Below are positions 1 through 9,760 of a DNA stretch of 64,000 nt, piece after piece; the first letter of the stretch is position 1, and each line of letters starts with the position of its first letter. The stretch is from contig JALUBH010000027.1 of assembly GCA_027050775.1 (NCBI GenBank), positions 1 through 64,000 on the forward strand, in the 5' to 3' direction. Under the pieces are notes generated by a model. The model had not been told where the DNA came from, made no database searches, and was given only the letters and a program-made list of their open reading frames with translations. The translations under genes were made by a program, and so were the position numbers. This stretch comes from Campylobacteraceae bacterium. GTDB lineage: Bacteria; Campylobacterota; Campylobacteria; Campylobacterales; Sulfurospirillaceae.

Positions 1-83
1 CGAACTGTATCAGGAATTGGTATGAAATTTATCCTCAACTTTGTATATTTTTCAGCGAAATTATGTCAAAATATACAAAGTGA

Positions 84-1673
84 TTATTGGATAAGAGGTG
101 GGTTTACACAGTTTATTTTACGGTCTCCTATATTTTTTCCGCTATTTTTTGCTTTATAGAGTGCCTTATCTACTCGAATTAAGAATGAATCTAAAGTATC
201 CTCTACTTTAAATGTTGTTACTCCAAAACTTGCCGTTACCTTCTGCACTTTTGAAAAAGTAAAATTTTCTATATCTTGCCTCAATCTTTGCGCTAAAATA
301 TTTGCATCTTTGCTTGGAATATCCGGCTGGATAACCATAAATTCTTCGCCGCCCCATCTAGCTACCAAATCATTCTTGCGAATATTTTTTTTCACTATTT
401 TTGCTATATTTTTTAGTACTTCATCACCAACCAAATGACCATAAGTATCATTAATCTTTTTGAAATTATCTATATCAAATAAAATCAAAGATAGATTAGT
501 ACCATACCTCTTGGCCCTACCTAGAGAAGATTTCATAACTTCATCAAATTTTGAACGGTTTGCTACATGTGTTAATTTGTCTATTGTTGCTAGTTTTTTT
601 AATTTTTTTTCTAAAATCATATGCTTGGTTACATCTTTACCGGTTGATACAAAATTTGATATATTTCCCTTTGAATCTTTTATGGGTGCAATTGCCGTAT
701 ACTCATTGTACAATTCTCCATCTTTCTTTTTATTTATAAAATAGCTTCTAAATATCTCTCCTTTAAGTATAGTTGTCCACAAATTTTCATAAAAATCATC
801 TTCATGCATACCTGATTTTAACAAGGATGGCTTTTGACCAACAATTTCATCAAGCTTAAAACCTGTTTCTTTCTCAAAAGCTGGATTTACATACTGGATA
901 ATACCATTTATATCGGTTATAATTACATTATCTCCGCTCACCTCTATAGCCTTAGAAAGCTTTATCAGTTTTATTTGAATATCTGCTTGCAACTCTTTTA
1001 ACAGACTGATACTAAAAACAGCTAAAAAAAGTGCAAGCAAAGCACGAAGAAGTTGAACATGGATACCAACAAAATTTTCAAAAGCATTTTGATTTATAAT
1101 TGATGCTAAATATATAGGGGCCCTCGGAACGATAAGTCCACTAAACAAACCATAAATAAATAGATTTATAGATATAATAACCAAGTAACTTCTTGATAAA
1201 TGTGACACATGGCTATCAATATAGTCTTTTTGTATAAAAATTGCATAAGAACCTAAAAAGATACCACAAATACCAAAGATATATCTAGCCCATACATTTC
1301 CTGCTAAAAATACATTCTCATATCTAGAAGAGACCAGTAGATAAATAACAGTAAAAAGAAAGAGAGTGGATACAGCATATATTTTTGGAGATTTTTTATA
1401 ATACTTGGCAACAGTAATGATTGCAAAGTAGAGCAAAAAAGAATACGATAGAGGTAAAATAATAAAATTAACTATATTTAATACATAAATATTTGCTATA
1501 TCTATCTGCTTAAACATATCGACCCACTCACTAGCGCCATGAAGTAAGCCAAAAACACCTATTAGCCATACATTTTCTACAAAATTTACACCTTGAAGTT
1601 GTTTTGGATACATCAATAGTGCCAAACCAAAAGCAAAAAAAGATAGGCCATAAATAAAAAGAATAAAGATCAT
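84..1673 (-). CDS. membrane diguanylate cyclase (7TM-like sensor, PAS, GGDEF)
   Basis: The 529-residue product would make cyclic di-GMP at the inner membrane. Residues about 1-230 are a run of hydrophobic helices resembling seven-helix sensor modules. A PAS domain follows (about 240-350, with VIITDINGIIQYVNPAF), then a GGDEF domain (about 360-520). The active site reads GGEEF near residue 441. RKND lies exactly five residues upstream and fits an RxxD inhibitory I-site, so product inhibition is likely. No EAL domain is present. The ATG at 1673 opens directly into the first membrane helix. The ligand is unknown. The gene is apparently monocistronic, with no clear ribosome-binding site. Confidence 0.9.
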   Translation of the reverse strand: MIFILFIYGLSFFAFGLALLMYPKQLQGVNFVENVWLIGVFGLLHGASEWVDMFKQIDIANIYVLNIVNFIILPLSYSFLLYFAIITVAKYYKKSPKIYAVSTLFLFTVIYLLVSSRYENVFLAGNVWARYIFGICGIFLGSYAIFIQKDYIDSHVSHLSRSYLVIISINLFIYGLFSGLIVPRAPIYLASIINQNAFENFVGIHVQLLRALLALFLAVFSISLLKELQADIQIKLIKLSKAIEVSGDNVIITDINGIIQYVNPAFEKETGFKLDEIVGQKPSLLKSGMHEDDFYENLWTTILKGEIFRSYFINKKKDGELYNEYTAIAPIKDSKGNISNFVSTGKDVTKHMILEKKLKKLATIDKLTHVANRSKFDEVMKSSLGRAKRYGTNLSLILFDIDNFKKINDTYGHLVGDEVLKNIAKIVKKNIRKNDLVARWGGEEFMVIQPDIPSKDANILAQRLRQDIENFTFSKVQKVTASFGVTTFKVEDTLDSFLIRVDKALYKAKNSGKNIGDRKINCVNPPLIQ

Positions 1674-1753
1674 TATAAGCCCTATAATATCAAATTATTG
1701 TGATTATAGCACCATTTGTTTAAAATAAATTTTTTATATATTTCTATTGTATA

Positions 1754-1782
1754 AAGAAGAGGTGTTTTTTGGACCTCTTCTT
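1754..1782 (-). terminator. hairpin after the cytochrome gene
   Basis: A 10-bp perfect stem (1754-1763 with 1773-1782, AAGAAGAGGT/ACCTCTTCTT) and a 9-nt loop lie just downstream of the minus-strand cytochrome gene. The T-tract on the minus strand is weak, so this is a probable rather than certain intrinsic terminator. Confidence 0.5.
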
Positions 1783-1816
1783 ATCATCTATTATTTCACC
1801 AAGTTGCACAAAATGG

Positions 1817-2371
1817 TTATTTTAAAAATACTGTTGCTCCAAGTCCACTTGTCTTGCCACTGTCGCGAAATACAAAGTTACCTCCGGGTGCTGCCGAGTG
1901 GCAAGCGATACAACCTATAGGCTTTCCTTTGGCAACTTTTCCAGCTAAACTCATACCTTTTTTATTTTTCATAATGGCTCCATTCGGAGTATATTTCACC
2001 CAAAACCAATCAGCATCAGCAGGATCATAACCTTTTCTTTTTTGCATAACAGTAACTGATTTTAAGTATTTTGCTCTATTGGCAGCAACTTTTTTGACTG
2101 TTATATTTTTTCCTCTATAATTTCTTTTGACGATAACCCTTTTTCCATCTATCTTACTCTCTAATACTTCACGAACTTTTCCATGTGGTGGTCCGCCTAC
2201 ATATAAATTTGAAGGAGTAGAATTCAACCCTTTTGCTTCCATTTTTTGCCATAAATTTTTAGCATAACTCACATCATTTTTAGAACCAAATGGTGGCATC
2301 ATGCCTGCCATCGCCCCTATACTCACAAAAGCTGTTGCTATAGTAGCAACCACAAGTAACCTTATTTTCAT
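1817..2371 (-). CDS. periplasmic monohaem cytochrome, P460-like
   Basis: The product is a 184-residue secreted c-type cytochrome. An N-terminal signal peptide (about 1-22, ending in a small-residue stretch AMAG) is followed by a mostly basic domain and a single CIACH haem c motif near residue 155. The layout, with WFWVKYTPNG before the haem motif and little after it, resembles the cytochrome P460 family rather than class I cytochromes. The electron partner is not evident from the neighbours. A good ribosome-binding site (TAAGGAGA) precedes the ATG at 2371. The P460 assignment is by resemblance only. Confidence 0.72.
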   Translation of the reverse strand: MKIRLLVVATIATAFVSIGAMAGMMPPFGSKNDVSYAKNLWQKMEAKGLNSTPSNLYVGGPPHGKVREVLESKIDGKRVIVKRNYRGKNITVKKVAANRAKYLKSVTVMQKRKGYDPADADWFWVKYTPNGAIMKNKKGMSLAGKVAKGKPIGCIACHSAAPGGNFVFRDSGKTSGLGATVFLK

Positions 2372-2391
2372 TTCATATCTCCTTATTATTG

Positions 2392-2456
2392 ACTAACCTT
2401 ACGCACTATACCTCTTTCTTGTTTGCTGATGATATGATATAGTGCGTAAGGTCAGT
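2392..2456. repeat. palindromic element, copy 1 (MITE/REP-like)
   Basis: Two 19-nt arms (2392-2410 and 2438-2456) are inverted copies with one mismatch, core CCTTACGCACTATA. They flank an unrelated 27-nt centre. The same arm sequence forms the element at 5473-5570, so this is a dispersed repeat and not only a local hairpin. It lies in the divergent gap between the cytochrome and the kinase-like gene. Confidence 0.75.
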
Positions 2457-2513
2457 TATTGATATCGAAATTATATTTATAATGTGTTAAGTTATTGTGT
2501 AGTAATATTTTTT

Positions 2514-3269
2514 ATGAATCAATATATAGAAGAAATCATTAGAAATTATAATTTTTTTAAAGAAAAAGATATAATTAGCTTAAGATTATTTGAAAACCAA
2601 GGTGTATGTAATACAACTTATCTCCTAGATACTGCCAACTATAAATTTATAGTTAAAAAAATTAACAAAGCTCTACATGTAGATAAAAAGACAGAGTACA
2701 CAATTCAACTAAAAGCAAGCAAAAAAGGTATATCTTCACAGCCAATCATAACTGACATTGAAAACCAAATCTCTGTATGTAAATATTTGGCTGGATATCA
2801 CAAAAAAATTCTAAGCAAATCTGATTTGAAAAAGCTGGCAAAAACACTTTATCGTCTTCATGAGATAAAACTAAAAGCTAAAGTTTTTAATATAGAGAAT
2901 TTTTTTATAAAAAATAGCAAGAGAATTGATGTAAAGCAAAAATATGCTCTTTTGAAACTAAAGAAATACAAAAAGGATTTGGTGCTTTGTCACAACGATC
3001 TCAATTCAAATAATATTCTTTTTTCAAACAGTGTAAAATTTATTGACTGGGAATTCTCTTCTATAAACGACCGATACTTTGACTTAGCTTCGATCATTAG
3101 TGAGTTTAATTTGAACAAGAGAATGGAGTCCTACTTTTTAAGATGCTACTATAAGAGCAAAAAACACAACAAAGAAAAACTCAAAATATACAAAATACTA
3201 TATAAGCACTTATGCAAGATTTGGTATGATAAGCAAAAAAGGAGAAAAAAATGTCACGAACAGTTTTAA
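2514..3269 (+). CDS. choline kinase/APH-family phosphotransferase
   Basis: The product is a small kinase of the choline kinase/aminoglycoside phosphotransferase fold. A nucleotide loop with NQGVCNTTYLL lies near residue 28. The catalytic Brenner motif HNDLNSNNILF starts near residue 160, and the metal-binding IDWE lies near 176. It probably phosphorylates a small alcohol such as choline, ethanolamine or thiamine; the substrate cannot be told from sequence. An in-frame GTG at 2484 would add ten hydrophobic residues, but the ATG at 2514 fits the family start better. It overlaps the following SDR gene by 19 nt, so the two are probably co-transcribed. It is shorter than LicA proteins. Confidence 0.75.
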   Translation: MNQYIEEIIRNYNFFKEKDIISLRLFENQGVCNTTYLLDTANYKFIVKKINKALHVDKKTEYTIQLKASKKGISSQPIITDIENQISVCKYLAGYHKKILSKSDLKKLAKTLYRLHEIKLKAKVFNIENFFIKNSKRIDVKQKYALLKLKKYKKDLVLCHNDLNSNNILFSNSVKFIDWEFSSINDRYFDLASIISEFNLNKRMESYFLRCYYKSKKHNKEKLKIYKILYKHLCKIWYDKQKRRKKCHEQF

Positions 3270-4000
3270 TCACTGGGGCAACCTCAGGATTTGGAAAAGA
3301 GTGTGCAAAAATATTTGCAAAAAACGGCGATAAAGTCATAGCAACTGGTAGAAGAAGCGAAAAATTAAAGGAGCTAAAAGACGAACTGAAAGATTTTGAT
3401 TTGCTTACTCTATGTTTTGACGTAAGCGACAAAGAGGCGGTGCTTGAAAATATAGCCTTTTTGCCATCAGAATATAAAGATATAGATATATTGATAAATT
3501 CAGCTGGACTTGCCCTTGGAATTGGTCTCTCTCCCGAAGCCCTTATAGACGATTGGGAGCAGATGATCGATACAAACATAAAGGGACTTTTGTATATCAC
3601 GAAAGCGGTTTTGCCTATCATGATTGAGCGAAAAACAGGATATATCTTTAACTTAGGCTCTATCGCAGGAAGATGGCCATATCAGGGTGGAAATGTCTAT
3701 GGTGCCACAAAAGCTTTTGTAGAACAGTTCTCATACAACCTAAGAACAGACCTAAGAGGCACAAATATAAGAGTATCCAACATAGAACCAGGTTCTGCAA
3801 GAACAGAGTTTTCAGATGTCAGGTTTAAAGGCGACAAGGATAAGGCAGATAAAGTTTATGAAGGATATAAACCACTGGTTGCAGTAGATATAGCAAACCT
3901 TATATTCACACTTGCAAATTTACCTTCACATGTAAATGTAAATTCCCTAGAGGTGATGCCGACAGCTCAAACCTGGGCAGGACTACATATAGAAAAATAA
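3251..4000 (+). CDS. short-chain dehydrogenase/reductase (YdfG-like)
   Basis: A 249-residue classical SDR. The NADP-binding TGATSGFG lies at residues 8-15 and NSAG near 84. The catalytic Ser and YGATK motif is at about 151-155. The sequence around GSIAGRWPYQGGNVYGATKAF and the GSARTEF segment match the YdfG group, which oxidises 3-hydroxy acids such as L-allo-threonine or reduces malonic semialdehyde. A strong ribosome-binding site (AAGGAG) lies inside the end of the kinase-like gene. The physiological substrate here is inferred only from family membership. Confidence 0.85.
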   Translation: MSRTVLITGATSGFGKECAKIFAKNGDKVIATGRRSEKLKELKDELKDFDLLTLCFDVSDKEAVLENIAFLPSEYKDIDILINSAGLALGIGLSPEALIDDWEQMIDTNIKGLLYITKAVLPIMIERKTGYIFNLGSIAGRWPYQGGNVYGATKAFVEQFSYNLRTDLRGTNIRVSNIEPGSARTEFSDVRFKGDKDKADKVYEGYKPLVAVDIANLIFTLANLPSHVNVNSLEVMPTAQTWAGLHIEK

Positions 4001-4005
4001 TTGAT

Positions 4006-4050
4006 ATTTATCAATAGTTATGTAATTGTTTAGCATAACTATTGATAAAT
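4006..4050 (+). terminator. 17-bp hairpin downstream of the SDR gene
   Basis: A perfect 17-bp inverted repeat (4006-4022 with 4034-4050) and an 11-nt loop begin five bases after the SDR stop codon. There is no T-tract, so it may act in termination or mRNA 3' end protection. It could also be the scar of a small palindromic element. Confidence 0.5.
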
Positions 4051-4182
4051 GAAAGATGATTCATATATGTAGTGTGTAAAGAAGTAACATTATGTTTTTA
4101 TTTTATAAAAATTGAGAAATTTTTTTGAAATTTTTCGTAAATCCATTAAAAAACTTATTTTGGGATAAAAAGTAGTAAAAAA

Positions 4183-4257
<75 letters not shown>

Positions 4258-4277
4258 ACATTTATAATGAGGACGAA

Positions 4278-4306
4278 ATTATAGTGAAAAATCACCTTAA
4301 AGTCAA
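4278..4306 (-). promoter_or_regulatory. sigma70 promoter of tRNA-Asn
   Basis: On the minus strand a TTGACT -35 box (4301-4306) and a perfect TATAAT -10 box (4278-4283) are separated by 17 nt. The -10 box lies about 20 nt upstream of the tRNA 5' end. This is one of the few near-consensus promoters in the window and fits strong stable-RNA transcription. Confidence 0.8.
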
Positions 4307-4358
4307 GATTTTCAATGAAAAATATAAAAATAATTCTTTTTCAAAAGAGAAGCAAGCT

Positions 4359-4396
4359 AAAATACAAAAGTAATTTATGTATTAATTTTGTATTTT
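4359..4396. promoter_or_regulatory. 11-bp inverted repeat upstream of the TRAP genes
   Basis: AAAATACAAAA (4359-4369) is repeated inverted as TTTTGTATTTT (4386-4396), about 75 nt before the TRAP binding-protein start. It could be a regulator binding site or a weak hairpin. Apart from this and the tRNA with its promoter, I see no other element in the 4051-4472 gap. Confidence 0.35.
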
Positions 4397-4472
4397 AAGA
4401 AATATCAAGGCTACAGTTGCTAACATTATCTCGTATTAACTCTGCTGAGTTAAAAATTTAAAAGGAGTTTTC

Positions 4473-5423
4473 ATGAACAAAAAACTTGCTAGTATAGCAT
4501 TAGCTGGTGCTTTGAGTCTTCCTGCATTTGCAGCGCAATTTATCACCATAGGAACTGGTGGTGTTACAGGTGTTTACTATCCGACTGGTGGAGCAATTTG
4601 CCGAATGGTAAACAAATTGAAAAAAACATCAGGTATAAGATGTTCTGTTGAGTCAACCGGTGGTTCAGTATATAATGTAAATACAATTAATCAAGGTGAA
4701 CTTGATTTTGGTATTTCACAAAGTGATACTGCATATCAAGCATATCATGGTATAGGCAAGTTTAAAGGCAAGCCTATAAAAGAGTTAAGAAGTGTTATGG
4801 CTATCTATCCTGAACTACTTACACTAGTAGTTGCAAAAAGATCAGGTATCAAAAACATAATGGACATAAAGGGTAAGCGTATCAACATAGACACCCCGGG
4901 TTCAGGGACAAGAATGACAACTGAGATTGTTCTTAAAGCATTTGGTATCAAACACTCTGATCTGAAACAAATTGATGAGCTAAGCTCTAGTGAAGGTCCT
5001 ACACTACTTAAAGATGATCATGTAGATGGTTACTTTGCAGTATTTGGTCACCCGACAGCAAATATCAAAGATGCTGCCAACTCAGTTGCTATTGACTTGA
5101 TTCCTATAGAGGGAAAACCTGTTGATATGCTAGTTAAAAAATATCCTTACTATGCAAAAGGTATTATCTCAGGAACATTCTATAAGGGTGTTACGCACGA
5201 TACCCCTAGTATCGGTGTAAAGGCTGTCTTGGTTACTAGTTCAAAAATTAGTGAAAAAGTTGTTTACACTGTTACAAAGGCTATCTTAGATAACTTTGCA
5301 GCTTTCAAAAAGCTACACCCGGCATACAAAACAATTACTAAAAAAAGCCTTCTTGATGGTTTGAGTATCCCTCAACATCCAGGTGCGATAAAAGCATTTA
5401 AAGAAGCAGGTATATTAAAGTAA
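4473..5423 (+). CDS. TRAP transporter solute-binding protein, TAXI family
   Basis: The product is a 316-residue periplasmic binding protein. A signal peptide (about 1-20, ending AFA) is followed by the TAXI-family opening ITIGTGGVTGVYYPTGGAI. Other family segments are STGGSVYNV, the DTPGSGTR region and a DGYFAVFGHPTANI stretch. It would capture a small acid (TAXI proteins are linked to glutamate and other dicarboxylates) for the fused permease encoded at 5592. A strong AAAGGAG precedes the ATG. The intrinsic terminator right after the gene suggests the binding protein is made in excess over the permease, a common arrangement. Confidence 0.92.
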   Translation: MNKKLASIALAGALSLPAFAAQFITIGTGGVTGVYYPTGGAICRMVNKLKKTSGIRCSVESTGGSVYNVNTINQGELDFGISQSDTAYQAYHGIGKFKGKPIKELRSVMAIYPELLTLVVAKRSGIKNIMDIKGKRINIDTPGSGTRMTTEIVLKAFGIKHSDLKQIDELSSSEGPTLLKDDHVDGYFAVFGHPTANIKDAANSVAIDLIPIEGKPVDMLVKKYPYYAKGIISGTFYKGVTHDTPSIGVKAVLVTSSKISEKVVYTVTKAILDNFAAFKKLHPAYKTITKKSLLDGLSIPQHPGAIKAFKEAGILK

Positions 5424-5435
5424 CTTGCTAAACTA

Positions 5436-5469
5436 AAGAAGCCCTATTTATTTGGGCTTCTTGTTTTTT
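5436..5469 (+). terminator. intrinsic terminator after the TRAP binding protein
   Basis: A 9-bp stem (AAGAAGCCC 5436-5444 with GGGCTTCTT 5454-5462) is followed by GTTTTTT. This is a textbook rho-independent terminator lying within the TRAP gene pair, so it probably attenuates transcription into the permease gene. Confidence 0.85.
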
Positions 5470-5472
5470 AAA

Positions 5473-5570
5473 GGGGTATTTCTAACTGACCTTACGCACT
5501 ATAATAAGCAAAGCTATTAAAAGTAGGACTTTTCGAGAAAAAAGTGCGTAAGGTCAGTTAGAAACACCCT
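5473..5570. repeat. palindromic element, copy 2 (MITE/REP-like)
   Basis: Two 28-nt arms (5473-5500 and 5543-5570) are inverted copies with two mismatches, and 22 nt next to the centre are perfect. They share the CTGACCTTACGCACT core with the element at 2392-2456. The centre holds a further small hairpin (5518-5532, AAAAGT-AGG-ACTTTT). It sits between the TRAP terminator and the ribosome-binding site of the permease. No coding capacity and no clear target duplication are seen. Confidence 0.8.
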
Positions 5571-5591
5571 GCAAAAATTAGGAGGAAAAGA

Positions 5592-7763
5592 TTGAAGACG
5601 CATATTCAAAGGGAAGAGGAGTATCTTGAAGAGATAGAGGAGGAAAATGAAGTCGCCTTGGAAAATTTGTCCGAGCTCAAAGACGGCATACCTCCAAATC
5701 CTGAAGATTCTTACGATGAAGAGAAACTCATAAGCGAGCTTGAGGGGCAAAGAGTATTTTCGGATGGAACTTGGCAATTTTGGTTTATAGCTGTTATCGC
5801 ATTTACTTGGTCAGCATTTCAAATGTATATAGTTATGAATCCAATCAACAGCGTTTTTGCAAGGGCTGGGCACTTGGCATTTGCTGTAGTATTGGCTTAT
5901 ACAATCTATCCTATAATTAAGACATCAAATCTCAGGAAAAAAATCACTTGGTACGATTTTGCATTTGCTATCATTGGTATAGTAGTTGTTTTATACAAAT
6001 GGTACGATTATACAAATCTAGCTATGCACTCTGGAGCATGGACTAGAACAGATGTTGTAGTTGGTGTATTGGTTTGTATCATAGTTTTAGAGGGTGCAAG
6101 ACGGGTTATGGGGCTTCCGTTGCCTGTCATCTCTATCATATTTATGATCTACGATGTATTTGGTCCTTATATGCCTGATCTTATCGCTCACAAGGGTGCG
6201 AGCATTAGTAAGCTTATGGGACAGATGGTTTTGACAACAGAGGGAATCTTTGGTGTACCACTAGGTGTTAGTGCGAGCTATGTATTTCTATTTGTGCTTT
6301 TTGGGGCACTACTTGATCGAGCAGGTGCTGGAGAATACTTTATCAATCTCGCGTACACACTACTTGGAAGATTTGACGGTGGTCCTGCAAAAGCTTCAGT
6401 TGCAGCTTCTGGTATGATGGGCATCATATCCGGTTCATCTATAGCAAATACGGTAACAACAGGAACATTTACAATTCCATTAATGAAAAGGTTGGGCTTT
6501 CCCGCCCATAAAGCAGGTGCGGTAGAAGTTGCCTCATCAGTCAATGGACAACTGATGCCTCCTATCATGGGAGCTGCTGCATTTATCATGGCTGAGTTTT
6601 TAGGACTAAACTATACAGAGATAGTCTTTGCAGCATTTGTTCCGGCATTTACTAGTTATTTTGCACTATTTTACATAGTTCATTTAGAGGCAAAAAAACA
6701 GGGATTAAAAGGTGAAGATCCGAGTAAACTTGGTCGTGCTTGGCCTATATTTATCAGAGGTATACACTATATTATACCTATCTTCTTTTTGATGTATACT
6801 CTTATCGTACTTAGACACTCTGCTCAAAGTGCTGCGTTTAACGCTATCATGTTTATGATGCTCATCATGATAACACAAAGACCGATAGCAGCTATCATGA
6901 AAAAAGAGAAGTTAACAAAACATACTTTCATACAAGGATTTACAGATATTGGCTGGGGTATGGTAAATGGTGCCAAGAGTATGGTGCCTATCGCGATAGC
7001 TACCGGTGTTGCCGGCATCATAGTCGGTTCAGTTACGCTAACAGGAATCGGTTTGATTCTATCTGATGTTATAGATCAACTTTCACATGGTTATATCATA
7101 CTTATACTTCTATTTACTGCTATCACATCGTTGATACTTGGTATGGGACTTCCAACAACAGCGAACTATATCGTTATGGCTTCATTGACGGCTCCGGTCA
7201 TCATGCAACTTGCCAATCAAAACGGCTATGTCATACCTATGATAGCAGCTCACATGTTTGTATTTTACTTTGGTATATTAGCGGACGATACGCCACCTGT
7301 GGGATTGGCGGCATATGCCGCAGCCGGTATAGCAAAAGCGGACCCAATCAAAACGGGACTGCAAGGATTTTTCTATGATATCAGAACTGCGATATTGCCT
7401 TTTATGTTCTTTTTCAACAATAATCTCTTGATGATAGAGAGTGTCGATCCAGCAGATCCAAACGACTCATCCAAATGGGTATGGATATCCAATCCTGCAG
7501 AGATTGCTATCATATTTATAGGAGCAGTAGCTGGCATGTTCGCATTTACCTCGGCAACACAGGGATTTATGCTTACAAAAGTAAATACTTTAGAAAGACT
7601 ATTACTAATAGCACTTATCCCTTTTACAATGTTACCAAAGCTAATGGCAACGCATCTTGCACTTCCTAGCCACTATGTGTCTTATGTGATTGGCGCAGCA
7701 CTATATGTAACTGTATATTTGATACAAAAAAGTAAAGTTAAAAGAGAAAAAGCTTTTGCTTGA
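5592..7763 (+). CDS. TRAP transporter fused permease (4TM/12TM)
   Basis: A 723-residue inner-membrane protein combines the small (DctQ-like) and large (DctM-like) TRAP membrane subunits, as is usual for TAXI systems. About the first 60 residues are an acidic cytoplasmic tail (EEEYLEEIEEENE). The rest is a long series of hydrophobic segments with family stretches such as GRFDGGPAKASV, SGSSIANTVTTG and GMGLPTTANYIV. It would drive sodium- or proton-coupled uptake with the upstream binding protein. Translation starts at TTG 5592 behind GGAGGAAAAG, a strong Shine-Dalgarno. A palindromic repeat separates it from its partner gene. Confidence 0.92.
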   Translation: MKTHIQREEEYLEEIEEENEVALENLSELKDGIPPNPEDSYDEEKLISELEGQRVFSDGTWQFWFIAVIAFTWSAFQMYIVMNPINSVFARAGHLAFAVVLAYTIYPIIKTSNLRKKITWYDFAFAIIGIVVVLYKWYDYTNLAMHSGAWTRTDVVVGVLVCIIVLEGARRVMGLPLPVISIIFMIYDVFGPYMPDLIAHKGASISKLMGQMVLTTEGIFGVPLGVSASYVFLFVLFGALLDRAGAGEYFINLAYTLLGRFDGGPAKASVAASGMMGIISGSSIANTVTTGTFTIPLMKRLGFPAHKAGAVEVASSVNGQLMPPIMGAAAFIMAEFLGLNYTEIVFAAFVPAFTSYFALFYIVHLEAKKQGLKGEDPSKLGRAWPIFIRGIHYIIPIFFLMYTLIVLRHSAQSAAFNAIMFMMLIMITQRPIAAIMKKEKLTKHTFIQGFTDIGWGMVNGAKSMVPIAIATGVAGIIVGSVTLTGIGLILSDVIDQLSHGYIILILLFTAITSLILGMGLPTTANYIVMASLTAPVIMQLANQNGYVIPMIAAHMFVFYFGILADDTPPVGLAAYAAAGIAKADPIKTGLQGFFYDIRTAILPFMFFFNNNLLMIESVDPADPNDSSKWVWISNPAEIAIIFIGAVAGMFAFTSATQGFMLTKVNTLERLLLIALIPFTMLPKLMATHLALPSHYVSYVIGAALYVTVYLIQKSKVKREKAFA

Positions 7764-7773
7764 TATATTTGTG

Positions 7774-7825
7774 GGTGCATAGACAAAATCCATGCACCTA
7801 AGTACCCAACACTGGTTGGGTACTT
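7774..7825 (+). terminator. double hairpin between TRAP permease and radical SAM gene
   Basis: There are two adjacent inverted repeats: GGTGCAT/ATGCACC (7774-7780 with 7792-7798) and a perfect 11-bp AAGTACCCAAC/GTTGGGTACTT (7800-7810 with 7815-7825). They lie between convergent genes and the second overlaps the stop codon of the minus-strand gene, so they may terminate both transcripts. T-tracts are short. Confidence 0.6.
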
Positions 7826-8732
7826 ACACTACAAAAAACTTTGTTCCTGCGATCATTTTTTCTTTGATGATATTCTTTTTTAACATATCTTGAAATATTA
7901 TTTTTGAGTCATTATCAAAAAATAGCTCTATATCAGACTCGCTTTGAGGTCTTTTTGAAATCAAATTTAAGATTTCAGCTTCGCCAAAAGACTCTTTTTT
8001 ACCTTTGTAATCTTTTCTATAAGCTATACTTACATGTAGATTCTCTAGCTTTTCTGAGAGCTCTTTTAATCTTGATGTCTCGACTCTTTGAACATTGTAT
8101 GCCGGTGGTCTGTCTATCGTGCTTATATCTACCCTGTCTGGTTTTATCTCATTTAGTATGGTGTTTAGCTTTTCAAACTCTTTGTCTTTGTCATTTATAC
8201 CTTTAACTACTAAAATTTCTACAACCAAAGAGCCTTTGTAATTTTTGGAAAAACTCTTCATTGACTCTATAACTTCATCCAAATCGATACTGCTATATGG
8301 TCTATCTATCTTTTTAAAGCATTTTTTGCTAGCACAATCAAGCGAAAGTTTTACTATATCTATCTTACTTAGGGCATTAGCGATATTTTTATCTACTATG
8401 TTGGCACCATTACTCAAGATGAGTAATTTATTATCTTGTTTGATTTTATTTATCTCAAGTATCAATTCATCTAAATATGGATATAGAGTCGGCTCTCCAT
8501 TTGCCGTGATGGTGATAACATCCAAATCTTTATGCTTTTTCAGGGCTTTTTTTAGTGCAGCGATAACATCTTTTATCCCAACAACATCTTTCATCTTGCC
8601 TACTGTTTTAGCGCCTTTTAGTTCACAATATACACAATCAAAATTGCACTGCTTGCTAGAAGGAGAAAGGTCTATCCCTAAAGATTTTCCAAATCTTCTT
8701 GAATTGACCGGTCCAAAGATTATCTCACTCAT
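7824..8732 (-). CDS. radical SAM protein, wyosine-type (COG0731-like)
   Basis: The 302-residue product is a radical SAM enzyme. The iron-sulfur cluster motif CNFDCVYC places the three ligands at Cys29, Cys33 and Cys36 in CxxxCxxC spacing. It opens with [20 protein letters not shown] and later has [12 protein letters not shown] and LSLDCAS, the pattern of bacterial COG0731 proteins related to the Tyw1 tRNA-modification family. The C-terminus (about 250-302) looks like a small winged-helix tail. The function in bacteria is not established. Its start overlaps the hemE stop by 4 nt, so it is translationally coupled to hemE. Confidence 0.82.
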   Translation of the reverse strand: MSEIIFGPVNSRRFGKSLGIDLSPSSKQCNFDCVYCELKGAKTVGKMKDVVGIKDVIAALKKALKKHKDLDVITITANGEPTLYPYLDELILEINKIKQDNKLLILSNGANIVDKNIANALSKIDIVKLSLDCASKKCFKKIDRPYSSIDLDEVIESMKSFSKNYKGSLVVEILVVKGINDKDKEFEKLNTILNEIKPDRVDISTIDRPPAYNVQRVETSRLKELSEKLENLHVSIAYRKDYKGKKESFGEAEILNLISKRPQSESDIELFFDNDSKIIFQDMLKKNIIKEKMIAGTKFFVV

Positions 8733-9760
8733 AAGTTTTTTGTTTTTGCTTGAACTGATTTTATAAAATATTTTGCATTTTCAACTGGAACATCAGGTAA
8801 AATACCATGACCTAGATTGAAAATATGTCTTTCATTTTTCATCACTTTAACAACTTTGTCGATACCTTCATCTATGGCATTTTTGTCATAAAGTCTAGTT
8901 GGTTCCATATTGCCTTGAAGTATATATCTATCACCTAGTTTCTCTTTTGCTAACTCCATAGGTGTTGACCAATCGACCCCAAAGACATCAAAATCACCAT
9001 CTATCTTATCTAAATATCCACTGATTCCTTTTGGAAAAGCAATTATTGGAGTATCTGGAAAATTTGATTTTAGGAAGCTTGTCAACTCTTTTATATAATT
9101 CCAGCTAAACTCAAAATAAGCACTCTGCTCAAGAGCTGCTGCCCATGAGTCGAAAATCATCACGACATCAGCTCCGCTTTTTATCTGATTTGCCATATAA
9201 AGTTTCAAAGCTTCAGTAACTTTTGAAAGCAGTGCATGCATAAGTTTTGGATTTGAATATATCAGCTTTTTCACTTTTGCATAAGTCTTGGTACCCTGCC
9301 CCTCTATCATATAAGTTGCAAGTGTCCAAGGAGCACCACAAAAGCCGATAAGTGCTTTATCGTCTGCCAACTTAGATCTTATAAGTCTTATGGTTTCATA
9401 TACATATTCAAGTTCATTTGCTGCTTTTTGAACATCAAGCTTCTCTATATCTTCCATGCATGTGATAGGATTTGGGAAAATAGGGCCCTCACCTTTGACA
9501 AATTTCAACTCCATTCCCATCTCCATGGGAACTACAAGTATATCACTAAACATGATAGCAGCATCAACGCCGACTATATCAACCGGTTGAAGAGAGACTT
9601 CACAAGCTTTTTGCGGATCTTTGCAAAGCGATAAAAAATCACCTGCTTTGCTTCTAACTTCCATGTACTCCGGCAGATATCTACCTGCCTGTCTCATCAT
9701 CCATACCGGTGTATAGGGTGTTTTTTTGCCTTTGCATGCATCTACAAAAATTTTACTCAT
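8729..9760 (-). CDS. hemE: uroporphyrinogen decarboxylase
   Basis: HemE removes four carboxylates from uroporphyrinogen III to give coproporphyrinogen III in haem synthesis. The 343-residue product has the family signature [13 protein letters not shown] (about 20-32), the FSDILVVP segment, and [16 protein letters not shown] near residue 140. The C-terminal [14 protein letters not shown] is also present. I start at ATG 9760, which forms a TGATG junction with the upstream membrane gene; a TTG one codon earlier is less likely. It is in an operon with the UPF0114 gene upstream and the radical SAM gene downstream. Confidence 0.96.
   Translation of the reverse strand: MSKIFVDACKGKKTPYTPVWMMRQAGRYLPEYMEVRSKAGDFLSLCKDPQKACEVSLQPVDIVGVDAAIMFSDILVVPMEMGMELKFVKGEGPIFPNPITCMEDIEKLDVQKAANELEYVYETIRLIRSKLADDKALIGFCGAPWTLATYMIEGQGTKTYAKVKKLIYSNPKLMHALLSKVTEALKLYMANQIKSGADVVMIFDSWAAALEQSAYFEFSWNYIKELTSFLKSNFPDTPIIAFPKGISGYLDKIDGDFDVFGVDWSTPMELAKEKLGDRYILQGNMEPTRLYDKNAIDEGIDKVVKVMKNERHIFNLGHGILPDVPVENAKYFIKSVQAKTKNL

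Noticed and set aside
1-83. Short open frame at the left window edge on the plus strand
   Set aside because: It continues into the antisense of the diguanylate cyclase gene and matches nothing I recognise; too short to support.
3181-3621. Minus-strand frame of 146 codons
   Set aside because: Antisense to the SDR gene, which has complete motifs.
8245-8766. Plus-strand frame of 173 codons
   Set aside because: Shadow of the radical SAM and hemE genes on the other strand.
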